Shown here one piece after another: positions 46,413-56,820 of a stretch of 58,841 nt of DNA. The DNA is from Perkinsus olseni (lineage: Eukaryota; Perkinsozoa; Perkinsida): the NCBI GenBank assembly GCA_013115125.1, contig JABANN010000161.1:1-58841 (forward strand). The letters are read 5' to 3'. The position numbers and the translations under genes are program-made. The first letter of the stretch is position 1, and each line of letters opens with the position of its first letter. The notes beneath the pieces are model-generated. The model was not told where the DNA came from, did no database searches, and saw only the letters and a list, made by a program, of their open reading frames with translations.

Positions 46413-47242
46413 TCACAAAGGTTTGCTGCTGCTGCCGCTGCTGCTGCTGCACGTGGTGGTGTCGGCCATGCCCGTCATCATCATCGAAGCGGCCTTTAGC
46501 ATGCGATACTCCTCCATCTTGGCGTCGAAGGCCTCGATGTACCTGCAAGGTCGCCTAGGGTTTCTATCGGACGTTCGACCTTACGGTGCCCGCTGGTCGT
46601 CGGTCATAGCCAGCCATTGCCGGGCCGCGATAACCCCGAAGGCAGAGGCTTCTATTGGTCGGCTGGGATCTAGCAGACGGGCCATGAGAGCCTCTCGTCC
46701 GCGGCAGAGCTCACTCAGTTTTCTAGCGTTGTGCAGCTGCACTCTGGCGAAGGCTAGGTAGGCACTGCACGGCCGCTGAGGAGTTGTTAAGGTGTTGATT
46801 TCGGAGAGGAGGTCCTTGTGAGGGGCGGGAGGGGCCGTCGTCGCCTGGGAGCTCACCAACGGGGGTGTGGACTCTGGGTGGCTGGGCTGGGAGCCTGAGA
46901 TCATAGCCAAATCAATGACGACGGTTGCTGCCGACGAAAGAAACACAGGAGTGGTCCTGCAGGAGGTAACAGGGAGGCGTGAGCTACCGCCGGGCTAGTT
47001 GTTCCCGTGAGAAGTTGTACTATCGATCCAAAGTCTCGCACTGCAGTGGTTATCGGGCGTTGGCTACCGTCAGGAATGGTATCTCTCAAGAGCCAACCAT
47101 GTGAATCTTTGCGCACCGCCTGGATTTTTCCGGGAGATGAAAAAATCCATGTTCGCAACCTGGACTCCTCGAAAACTACTCCGCGGCAATTGGGCTCATA
47201 GAGCTGGATGAGGTCCGGGGCTCTTTGCGTCAAGTCACGCAC
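46413..47242 (-). CDS. HMG-box protein (with possible AP2-like upstream exon)
   Basis: The exon at 46,585-46,946 carries TTPQRPCSAYLAFARVQ, the start of an HMG box. After a 42-nt intron (donor GTAAGG, acceptor CTTGCAG) the next exon continues AP-YIEAFDAKMEEYRMLKAA, completing helix 3. The W of helix 2 is in AARQWLAMTDDQ. About 12-15 extra residues sit between helices 1 and 2. A Ser-rich tail encoded by CTG/CAG-like repeats follows, stop at 46413. Upstream at 47,000-47,242 a block RGVVFEESRLRTWIFSS, GKIQAVRKDSHGWLLRD recalls an AP2 DNA-binding domain but is weak, and its splice link to the HMG exon is not phase-proven. Likely a nuclear DNA-binding protein. Confidence 0.6.
46424..46450. repeat. 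(CTG)n tract, one interruption
   Basis: Nine units with one CCG, inside the Ser-rich tail codons of the HMG-box gene (AGC/AGT reading on the minus strand). Confidence 0.9.
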
Positions 47243-47789
47243 GAAAAGGGCTGGGGAAGCCTAGAAGGCCTACTGGCCCCGTTCATTCTCTTTAGTCTCT
47301 TCGCCGGGCGCCCATAAAGGGCGTTGATGCTCATCCTCTTGCCACCAACGACGGCATCACCCGGCCCGAGTGCCGGTGGGGGAGCCCGAGGGAGGCCAGC
47401 GAGCTGTGCGATGAACTGAGGGGGAGGTACGGACTGATGCGACACTCCGACAGGGCGACGAGCGATGGGAGAATTGAGAGCAGCGCATTACGATGATCGT
47501 ACGACGGATGCTGACCTACGTCAAGTCTGAGCTGGGGGCGTGCGTGCAGAATCGCAACCACCATCTCGAATAGGTGATGGTCTGGCACGGAGGCGAACAT
47601 CTGACTGATGCCAGCTCTAGTCGAATCTTGTTGACTCATATCTTGCAAGAGTCGACCTATCGCCAACACCAACCCTCTCCTCCCCTGGCGCCAACAGCCG
47701 TCACCCTCTGGACTCCAACGCAAGAATGTAGGCTCAGTAGCTAGAACCGATGGTAGGTTGTGAGTGCTCAACGCTAGAAAAGTCTTCAA
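47230..47789 (-). CDS. helical protein exon(s) upstream of the HMG-box gene
   Basis: The minus-strand frame reads LATEPTFLRWSPEGDGCWRQ, RGLVLAIGRLLQDMSQQDST, FASVPDHHLFEMVVAILHAR and ALLSILPSLVALS, then a second block in another frame: PPPQFIAQLAGLPRAPPPAL, GGKRMSINALYGRPAKRLKR. The first part is alpha-helical with HEAT-like spacing; the second is a Pro-rich linker with a PAKRLKRM nuclear-localisation-like cluster. It may be the 5' end of the HMG-box gene or a separate gene; no start codon is certain. Unrecognised family. Confidence 0.45.
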
Positions 47790-47800
47790 TAGTCAAAGTA

Positions 47801-47829
47801 GCAGCAGCAGCAGCAGCAGCAGCAGCAGG
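47801..47829. repeat. (CAG)n tract, about nine units
   Basis: Pure GCA/CAG run between the 3' end of pantothenate kinase (47850) and the next gene; probably untranslated. Confidence 0.95.
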
Positions 47830-47849
47830 CCTCTAATTGGAACACTCTA

Positions 47850-50721
47850 TCATTCCAGCTGCCGGGGCGAGACCACCGGAGTCCACTCATCCTCGTCGTC
47901 ATCGTCCCCGTCTATCTCCCAAGGTTGCACTGTATTCTTTCGTATTTTGCTTGCAGTGTTCACACTGACATTCAAGTTGGTCAGGCGTTCGTCCAGTAGG
48001 GATTGCTCGAGGGTAACAGTGTCGCAGGGTATGAGCCTGAAAGACAAAGAGTATGTTGCCACAGCACCAGCGTTACACCATGACTCATGTTCAATCGGCG
48101 TGGTTGGAACCCGAACCCGACGTGGTCATCGCAGTACCCAGCCCGGGAAACCCGAACTCACGGATGTTGCTCATGAAAGTGTCACTTTACATTGGAATGT
48201 GTCTCTGAAATTTTCCATGTTCTCTCCCAAGGCTACAGGGGTATGCGTCTTTATCGTACTTACTCTCGGCCAGGGGTCATCGTAGCAAGGGTCGATTCCC
48301 GCTTCAAGAGAGCGCCCAAGGCCCCGAGGTAGTGGGCATGACGGAAATAGAGGGCCTTCATGCGGCCTCCCGTCCAGAAGTTGAAAGACGACTGTATCGA
48401 GCTGAATACCTGACAGAGGGAATCTTAGCTCGATGCTTGCAAAAAACAAAAGATACTCCTAAGCAAGGTCATCGACCTACCTGCAGCAGGTGAGTATCCA
48501 AAAGATACCCCACAAAGACCACATTGTCGATGCCGTACAGGCTAGCATGAAGATACGCCAACTGACCTGTGTTCATGGACATGAGGTTCATCAAGGACCT
48601 CGCTATCTCCGAGCTTTTCACCTGCCCACCACCATCAGCGTATTGCCCTGCCATCTCTCGCTCGGCATTCCGCTTACATGCTCCCGTTGTTCCTTGTTAT
48701 TAGCCTTACCGAAGCTCGAGGCCACAGTGTTGCCCTTGAGGCCTATGGATGGATAGTCACCGCCGTAGATGTCCGAAACCAGCAAGTCCAATGGTGAAAA
48801 ATCACAAGTCTTGCCGCACCGTAGAATATCTAAGAATAGTAAAAACAGGAATCGAACCCGCGACCTACGCGAGCGAAGCGCACCGGCCTAACCAACTGAG
48901 GTACCTGCAGGTGTTCTCGAACACTTTGCTGGAAGCATATGCCTGGCCATCCCCATCACCGTCGCCCCGCCTATCGGAGACCCTCCCACACGATACATCG
49001 ATCTGCCAGAAAGCAATCCTCCCCGAACCCAGCCAGGCGTCCTCATCATTACATTGGTGAATCCACTCTGTAAAAACTCGTACCGCTCTTCATGCTAACC
49101 ATAAGGAACGGAAAGATACTTTGGAACTTCTCCGACTTCACAAACTCCATTCCCTCGACCAACTCGGGATTTGACGGCAGAGACCCCGCCAGATTGACCC
49201 CCTAAAAGCAACCCTACAAGATCAACCATCAGCCCCCTCCTCTACTACTGAGTCCTTCCCGATGTTAGGGAAGTAGAAGCACTCTTGTGGGACATGCCGC
49301 AAAACGTAGTTGATCCCAGCCAGCACACAGGCCGACTCACGATGCCGCTCGCACCTTGCCCCCAGTGAGCGCTCGATAGCTGACACAGACGAGATGGTTG
49401 GACTTGGCCGTCGGATGAATGCTCCTAGTACAGTCCTGAAGCCTCCAAACACCGCTGCCTACTCCAGCGAAGGAGTTGCCCTTGCTCTTCCTTTGTAGTG
49501 ACAGGAGGTACTGGCCAACCTGAATGAGAATTCTGCTGCCAATGGGCTTGGGAATGATACAAAAACGGCGCGATAACCCACTGACTAGAAAGGCCACCCC
49601 GGCCGACTAACGCTCGAGCTTCTCCCCGAAGCGGCAACAACTTCAGTCACCAAGGGACCATTAAACCCGTTCTCTCAGCAGCGGCGGATATCGAGCACGT
49701 GCATTCATACCGCCAGCGATCATCCCAATGGTCAGGCTGCATCAGCGACTCCTCCCCAGTGAATCATACCTCTGTTGATAGGAACTGTTGTGTATCATTA
49801 AGGTCAAAATCCACGAATCTTATCTCGCTCGCATCGTCCGTACTCCTTATCGTCCAATCCTCCATCCCTTCGTTCCACTCACTAGACGCTAGGGAAGATG
49901 CTTGCGACTCCGTACTGTCAGCCGGACTCTCGGCGGGGCTCTCATCGCCTACAGTGCCACAAAGTATCAAGAAACTGTTGCGGACCGCTCCCAAGGAAAG
50001 CGTGTAAGTTTGGAAATCCCAAGATAAATTTTAAGTCAAGATCCGCTATAATGTAGAATTCACCCCTGCACAACCAATTAACCTCTCTAGATGTCTCGTA
50101 CCGCACCATCCACAATAATTGCTATGGCGAGGACTTTGCTCGAAGGCCATACAGTTCAAAAGGCCCGGGTACACCACAATTGATCTTCTGACTAGTAGAG
50201 GAGACTGGAGATGGACTGCGAGGAGGAGTTCTTCCGCCAAATCGGTTAAGATGGCCCGGTGGTCCAACACCGTCTGATTAGCGGAAGGTGTGGTACGCGG
50301 ACTACTGCTTCAGTACTTTCTGAAGCAGCATATACTCCCGCTCCAGCTATTGTCGGACTCTGTCAGTCCGACTCCTTCCTCTCGTCGATAATGCCTCAAT
50401 CCCTCGAGCGCTGCCTCGCCCTCCTAGCTAACGAATCATGCGTACAACGCAGGTCGATGCTCGTTAATTGTACGGATCACTTCCTCATAACAATTTCCAA
50501 TCTCTACTACATTATCGACGACGCAGTAACAACCAAACGCCCCGCCGCTGCCGCCGCCCACTACTACTGCTTCCTGCGGAGGCGTGTCTATGCGACCTTC
50601 TCCGCCCAGCCAGAAAACTGAGGTCAGTTGGTATGGGGCAGTCATCGGTGTCGGAGGCCCGGACGCGGACTGCAATTTTACCGATGTTGCCGCCAAGATC
50701 CACTCCGACGAGATTACCCAT
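47850..50721 (-). CDS. pantothenate kinase, eukaryotic type II
   Basis: Phosphorylates pantothenate, the committed step of CoA synthesis. ATG at 50721 opens MGNLVGVDLGGNIGKIAVRV, the ATP-phosphate loop of the ASKHA fold. Later exons: a glycine-rich block before FGGFRTVLGAF, CVLAGINYVLRHVPQECFYF, LLVSDIYGGDYPSIGLKGNT, VASSFGKANNKEQREHVKSS, NTGQLAYLHASLYGIDNVVF, then FNFWTGGRMKALYFRHAHYL and GALGALLKREST. These match eukaryotic PanK in order, and a 56-nt intron after KEQREH restores exact alignment. A final exon adds about 60 residues with an acidic run (IDGDDDDEDEW) not usual at this end, stop at 47850. Exons in 49,600-50,600 are unresolved. The intron at 48.79-49.22 kb holds a tRNA-like sequence. 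Confidence 0.85.
48842..48905 (-). other. tRNA-Arg(TCG)-like sequence inside a pantothenate kinase intron
   Basis: The minus strand has D-arm-like CCTCAGTTGGTTAGG, an anticodon stem GTGCG/CGCGT around loop CTTCGCT (anticodon TCG), variable AGGTC, and a T-arm GCGGG/CCTGT with TTCGATT, then TTTTT, a Pol III-type terminator. The acceptor halves (CTGCAGG and TTTTTAC) do not pair and three extra bases separate D and anticodon stems, so it is not a normal tRNA gene. It ends about 29 nt before an AG that could be the intron's 3' splice site. Confidence 0.6.
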
Positions 50722-51022
50722 AATAATGGAAAAAAGCAACCTGCTTGAGTCCCCTCCGGAATGAGCTTCGCTCCGCTCATCATACACTCCTTTTTTACTT
50801 AATCACGAAGAACATACTCCTGGCTGATCTGATGCCGTCGGGCGCGCGCTATTGCACGCCATTTTTTTTCAAATACTGATTTGTTCTAACCAGCCTTCAA
50901 TTACTCGTTCAACACAGCGACAAGACCGTTTAGGATTCATAGAAACTCATGATTGTGATAAAAAATGAAAACCCCAAAAAATCAGATACGACTTTCCGTC
51001 TTCAGATTGATCCCCGGGCCCA
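50722..51022. other. intergenic region between pantothenate kinase and enoyl-CoA hydratase
   Basis: Holds GTCGGGCGCGCGCTATT at 50,836-50,852, identical to an intron sequence at 30.07 kb, and the promoter side of pantothenate kinase. GAGCTTCGCTCCGCTCA near 50,763 forms a small inverted repeat. Confidence 0.5.
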
Positions 51023-52492
51023 CTACACTCGGCACCTAGTGAGAGCGCCCATCAGAAGCAGATACCCCAGCAACCCGTCTCCGTGGACTACCTCGACATG
51101 CACACTGGCCCACTCGGGTTCTCGGCGCTGCTTCAACGCTCTGATGCCCTCGGCTGCCTCCTTCCCAGCACGGAGGTGAGCTATCACAGTCGCCACTGAA
51201 CGGGTGAGCTCCGCTGTCCCCTGGAAAAAGGCGGAGCGTAGTTTTTTCGGCCGCCTTCAGTGCTGCCCACCATCTCCTTCTTTTCCATATTAAAAGCCAG
51301 TTTCTTCAACTCACTGACAGCATGAGGTTCGCTCAGTCTAATGCGATCAGCCACCGCTTGCAGGGCCGAGTCCAAATCGGTCTTCCTCTGAACTACTATG
51401 TCAACAATCCCTGAGCTGACCAGTCCGACGCCGAGGGAGGCAGAGACTCCTACCGGCTGCCTTCGCCTCATCGGCGTCGATCGGAGTGGCTAGCGCCGCT
51501 AAGCGGACGGCTGTCAAGGGGCCAACACGGCGTATGACAAAGGGAAGGATAGTCGCTGGACAAACGCCTGATGGGAGGGGAGATCCACTCGGCCGGAACA
51601 AAGCTTTTTCCCGGGGAAGGCTAGATGGATTCATCCGAGCGGGCATGGGCCAGGCTCATCAATGGGAGGTGACTCAGCCGTCGTAGCAGAAACATCTCGG
51701 ACTGAATGGAGTGGAAGATGGGGCAAAGTATGGACGAACTCCGGAGTTGTGAGTATTTCACGCACGATTATACTGATCTGGCTAGACGATGGAGTGCTCA
51801 GTAGTTCGACACCGAGGTATCCCGGGCTGAAGTTCAGCGCGTCGGGACCAAATCCAATATCTACGATAATGATCAGACTACCAAGTTTAACCTCGGACAG
51901 TGTGAGCTCGGTGCTCTCTCTAGAAGCGATGACCATATCGCAGGCAGCAAGGAGTCCCCATCCACCGCCAAACACGCGCCCTGATACCGCGCAGACTAGG
52001 AACTGAGAGCAGACCACTCACAACCCCGACGATTTAACCAGGCTGCTGACCTGGGGAATTCTGGCCAGTTGAGTGAGAACTCGGACGAAATTACTCGCGC
52101 CTTCAACGTTTTCAGCCAAGGACCTGCCGCCACCAACTCAGTGGAACGGCCGAGATCCCCCAACCCACTCACACGGCTCGACTCCTGCTGAACTCTCTGG
52201 GGTCCAGACCAGCGCAGAAGGTACGGCTGTCCGGAGTGGCCCTCAGCACGACCAGACGAACCTGCACTCAAATCAACAACGAAGCCGTTCGAATGACGGT
52301 CTACATTGCGGCGGACGTCAGCGTTGTTGGTGAGGAGATCTGTGCACCTAGTCAAGGAGCCCATCATCTCGTCGGTAAGGGAGTTGTGCTCCTTTGGTCT
52401 GTTCAGTATCTACGATTGGTGTGGTATTGTTCTAAAAAGCGATTGGGAATGCTAATGATGATCTGTGGTTGACATTGTTCGCCGTTCCCCAT
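51023..52492 (-). CDS. enoyl-CoA hydratase, methylglutaconyl/isohexenylglutaconyl-CoA hydratase type
   Basis: Minus-strand exons give LNRPKEHNSLTDEMMGSLTR, VRLVVLRATPDSRTFCAGLD (oxyanion-hole strand), LAENVEGASNFVRVLTQLAR, the glycine loop VFGGGWGLLAACDMVIAS, LTLSEVKLG with the conserved catalytic-position Glu, PATILPFVIRRVGPLTA, PIDADEAKAAG, then AELTRSVATVIAHLRAGKEA and LKQRREPEW at the C-terminus, stop at 51023-51025. GGGxGLxAACD followed by PATIxPFVIRR is typical of LiuC/AtuE-type hydratases rather than of crotonase, which has Glu in the glycine loop. The start is probably ATG 52492 (MGNGEQCQPQ), but the 5' exon is uncertain. It lies about 100 bp downstream of the AtuA-like gene on the same strand. 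Confidence 0.8.
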
Positions 52493-52595
52493 GCCCTTAT
52501 ACGACTGTCCTTTTTTACTCATTATTTTGCGTCAATCCGCCCGTGCGGTATGTTACAGCCCTTCCCTCCCGACCGGCACTCCTACCACACCTCCC

Positions 52596-55500
52596 TCATA
52601 TTACGATCTCAGCGACGTGCTTGGATATGTGTACGACAAAGTCGAAGCCTTTGCCCGAGAACCCCATGCACTCTGCCGAAAAGTGCTGCAGCTCCGGCAC
52701 CTTGCTAGGCCGAACGTCGTCCAGCTGATACAGAGAGGGACCGCAATAAGAGGTCCCCAGAGGACGGCCAAGCTTACCGCTATCGACGGCATGAGGAGAG
52801 GCATCTGCAGAAGCATCTGACCGTAGGACTTGCCGAGGTTGTCCGCATGCAGAGAGGCCATACCTAGGAGGATCGTCCCTGTGTGGCTAGCGGCTGAACA
52901 GGTGCTCACCTCCGCCGCCGAGTATGTCGGTCAGCAGGAAGTTGAAGGCCCCGAGGCCAGGGACGTCGTAGCGTACCTGAGGTACCCTAGGGGGAGGAGA
53001 GAGCGAAGCGCTTACACAGGACGTGCTGGGGAGGTTCCACCGACTCTTGAAAAACTGTCGGACGGCATCAGCAGTGATTTGATGCTTGATGAATGGCAGA
53101 TATCTGAGTAAGTACGAACAGTCGTATCTATAGTCGACCGTGGTAAGATACGGAATAGGTGCCCGGAGTAGTGTCACACAGTTCAGACTGGGATCCACCA
53201 TAACCGATGGACGCCCTCGTGTCACCTCTCATTCCGAGCGAAGAGTCCAACATTAACATTATTCCCTTTGTCACCAGATCTCGCATAGCATACACGAAGC
53301 AAATCGACCTGATAAAAGATACTCTTCGGCTATTTTGTAACACGCAAGGTCGACCTCAAGATACGCTGCGATGACACTGCTATCCGTGAACAGTAAGCCT
53401 TGCAGAATCGACAAGATAGCACCGGAAACTATTCCCTAGTCGATCATCATTTCAAGTGCTCAATCCCGGCAGTCAGCGATCAGCAAGTGGGGCACCACCG
53501 AGCTAATGACATTAGCTGCCGAAGCGCGCGGGTTTTTTTAGCATTATTCTTGCACGGCATGAAAAATACGGAAATTGCGGTATGATACTGCACGAGTTCC
53601 AACTGTAGGTTTCAATACCACACTTCTGAAGCATCTGTACTATCACAGCGGAATTATGTCGATCGTTCATGACTCTGGGAAGGTCACAGACCACAGGAAA
53701 AATTCCAGAAAAAAATTAGAAAGCTTCACCGTATGGACCTCCCGCCCCCTGCAATTTCGAGCCCACGATGCCCAGAGTTGACCGCGGCCAATCGGACAAT
53801 ACACTTAGCGGGCCTTCTTACTGTCTCGCAAGGAGAGAACTCATGAGGGTCCGCGGCCTGAACGACGGGGACGCGTTCTGTGGTATGGGGCCAATGGATA
53901 TTGACCGGCCCTCCTGATGGCTGCAGTTGCCGCTCAGCTCCATTCCCTGGCGAAAAGATCTACTGGAAAAAGGATAGAAAGGATGAGGTACCAATTTGTA
54001 TCTTAGGTGGAAGCTTGCTCTTGGCGGCTAGCATCGGAACCATGCGGATGATCGCTTGCGGCCGGGCGCGGCCTCCAGTGAAGCCAATGGTGCCTGGGCC
54101 ATGCTAACTTCAGCATAATCTCTCAGGACAAGACCCACACACACTATCGTGTATCGCTCGCAACTCGTGGTCTCGAGGTCCCGGGTTCGATCCCCGGACT
54201 GGTATTTTTTACCTGGAGCCATCGACGTCCCTGCACTGATGAGCTCGTTGGCTAACAGCTGCAACACCTTCCTGTCTTGATGCTTCGCCGCCATCCGTAC
54301 CACTGCCTGTGAGTTAAATCAAACCAGCCTCACGTCACCCTCCCTCGGACGCACCTCGAAATCGCTGCCGATGGTCTCGATCCTGGTTTCGTCCAGACTG
54401 ATGCCCAGGTGCCTCTCGACCCCTGCGACCAAGGCCTCAGACGCTCCCCAGTGACCATCCCCTCACGTTTGATAATCGCCTCCACCGTCTTGCGTGCCTT
54501 GACCTCGGCATTGTGGCCTCTGACGATGATACTAGTGGAGACCTTGAAGCCGTCTAGGTAGGTACCTCACATCAAGGCAGTAAAACAGGAACCTTCATCA
54601 AAGCAACAATATCATCTACCACAAACTTTGTAGGTTTCCGTCGGACACTTCCCTCGAGCGTTGGACACTCGTACCACATTATTCCCAACTTGATCCACCT
54701 TGACTTGGGTGAAGTCACATACGACGTCCGGGACCTGGTCAGAGGTCTGTTGCACGGCAGAGCAAGGATGGCGCGCCCGTTAAGGGAGCCTGCTCAGATG
54801 CGCTGAAGTCGGTTTTTAACAGGAGAACAAGATGCGGTCATGGTTCACAGAAGACAGAGTTCACCAAAAACGAAGCGATTCGAAGAATAGGGAGAACGTG
54901 GTGGATGCCAAGGTGTAACGGTGTAAGGTGAAGGGATGATACATTTTCGTATGTTGCAAGGATCAACCTAAGATATCCCGGCGCATGAGTATCATTACTA
55001 GGGTTACATGCAATAGGAAGTCGACTGGCCTCTGCCCACACACGGACTAAAGCGACGTTGACAGGTAGTACAAACGACACGAAAAAAATACTTTCTGTGA
55101 CAAAAGGCGATAAGGGAAGTGAGACCACTATGCCTCCAAGTGGCAGGTGTGGCTGGAGGCAGCACTCACATGCAGGCCATGGTGGCCTCACTTTTCGAGC
55201 ATTACATTTTCCGCTACAGGCTGTGGTATTACTACTTACTATGTAGTTGCCAGGATCTCCAATCTCGTACAGGATTTGTTCCTTCACACCTTCAACCTAA
55301 GATACTCCTATATTCCCATACCACACCATCCGCTAATCACCATAACTCTGCCCCCTGTTCCGGGAGGCTTCGAAAGCAAGAACTCCCCACTAGCCAGGAC
55401 CTCCGCAATGGGGTAGCCTATGTTCGACCTGCCCACGGCAACTACGCCCCTCCTAAGCATCCTCCAGTACCATCCTTCCGCCACTCCCGTCTCGAGACAG

Positions 55501-56291
55501 TCCGTCATGAGCCCACCAGTGGCCTGGGCGCCGCACTCGAGGACGTGACCGGCCAGAGTCCCCGAAGCCATCAAGTCAAGGTCCTCCATAGACCATCCAA
55601 ACCTATCCAACTTACGCATGGCGAGCCCTCGCTGGCACCGTCCAGGCCTACTCATGAATGAGAGGCGCTAGCACCAGGGCCGAATCCACCACGCGGCCAG
55701 TGACGACGATATCCGCACCCCCAGCGAGGCACTCCACGATCGGAGCTGCTCCGAGATACCTATTTTGGGGATTCTGAGGAGGTGGTGTGTCGGAGGCCAT
55801 GACCCACACGTTAGCAGTGGTGAGACTCTTCCTGTGAGGGACATTGTCGATGAGATCCCCGATTTCCTTCAATACATCATCACCATATACCACACCAACT
55901 GCAACTCAATCGACTGATGTTAATTTTATGCTACTTTACTACCTTTAACCTCTCCCCAACCCCTCTCCTCATAAACTTTCTCAATAGCCGCCTTGCATGC
56001 TTTCGGGTTCAGCCCGCCGGCGTTAGTGATGAATTTGATCCCCTTCGCTTTGGCCTCTCCGCCCACCATCTTAATAACCTCTATAAAATCAGTAGCATAT
56101 CCCAACTTTCTTCCAGATCGTTGTTTGGCCGCATACAACAGCGACATGGTCAGCTCAGCTAGATAGTCACCGATAAGGTACTCCACTCGTCCTCTGCTCA
56201 CAAGCTGCGGTGCCGCCGTAAGACTGTCTCCCCAGAACCCACAGAAGCCTCCAATCCTCACACTATCTCTGCTGGCCACTGGGGCTGGCAT
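52596..56291 (-). CDS. AtuA-like protein (acyclic terpene utilisation family, DUF1446)
   Basis: AtuA-family proteins accompany bacterial acyclic-terpene and related catabolic operons; their reaction is not established. ATG at 56291 opens MPAPVASRDSVRIGGFCGFW, then GDYLAELTMSLLYAA, FITNAGGLNPKACKAA, VECLAGGADIVVTGRVVDSA, GTLAGHVLECGAQATGG, NIGYPIAEV, EQILYEIGDPGNYI, VPDVVCDFTQVKVDQVGNNV, VRVSNARG and a helix before ERHLGISLDETRIETIG. After about 53.3 kb the family's C-terminal domain follows: YARSGDKGNNVNVGLFARNE, LPFIKHQITADAVRQFF, VRYDVPGLGAFNFLLTDILG and LHADNLGKSYGQMLLQMPL. All standard blocks are present in order over about 15 exons. The last exon to TGA at 52596 is atypical. Intron motifs at 54.96 and 55.30 kb and a tRNA-like piece at 54.18 kb are discussed in findings. 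Confidence 0.82.
54165..54200 (+). other. tRNA T-arm-like sequence in an AtuA-like intron
   Basis: Plus strand GAGGTCCCGGGTTCGATCCC then CGG forms a perfect 5-bp T-arm (CCGGG/CCCGG) followed after ACTGGTA by TTTTTT, a Pol III-type terminator. No matching acceptor, D-arm or anticodon arm was found upstream. It begins 18 nt inside the intron from the minus-strand donor GTAAAA. Confidence 0.6.
55292..55307 (-). promoter_or_regulatory. recurrent intron motif GAGTATCTTAGGTTGA (copy 2)
   Basis: Identical to the copy at 17.08 kb over 16 nt, although the genes are unrelated. It sits about 24 nt before the AG that joins to EQILYEIGDP in the AtuA-like gene. Confidence 0.7.
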
Positions 56292-56820
56292 GAATGGCAA
56301 ACTACGCGGCGACTCTCTGGCAACAACAGTAGTAGCGCGTATCGCAAACGTGCCATACCGAGTACCGCATTTTACACTACTCCTGAGTACTTCTTCAAGT
56401 ACTACACCCCCCGGTCCATATCGACGACGCTCCTCCCCGTCCGTCCCAGCTACGAGTTTCACTAAGTCGCGATCTTGCCCGTTACAAAGCTACGGCCAAG
56501 ATTCAGCATCGCCTCCCGTCCAGGATGCACGATTTGTGCAGCTTTGCCAGCCCCATGAGTGCAATTAACAATCAGCCGATCACGGCCGCCCATTGAAGGA
56601 GCCTTATGAACTCAACAGTAGTGGTGTGAGGGACATGGTCAAGATATGTAGCAAAGCTACTTGGAACTTATGGCCTCGACTCTGGCTTCTATGCGAAGGT
56701 GCCACCAAGAGGTTGTAGCTGTGGCGGTAGCATAAAACAAAGACACGTGATCTGATACGATACAGGAGGCCACAACAGGCAAACTCAACTACCAATGCAG
56801 CTGCAGTACAAAGTACAAGA

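Noticed and set aside
48630-48660. Ultra-short 23-nt intron in pantothenate kinase (and similar 23-nt candidates in the AtuA-like and FASTK-like genes)
   Set aside because: A 56-nt intron restores exact family alignment in pantothenate kinase, and 34-60 nt introns fit the other two. Normal short introns explain all three.
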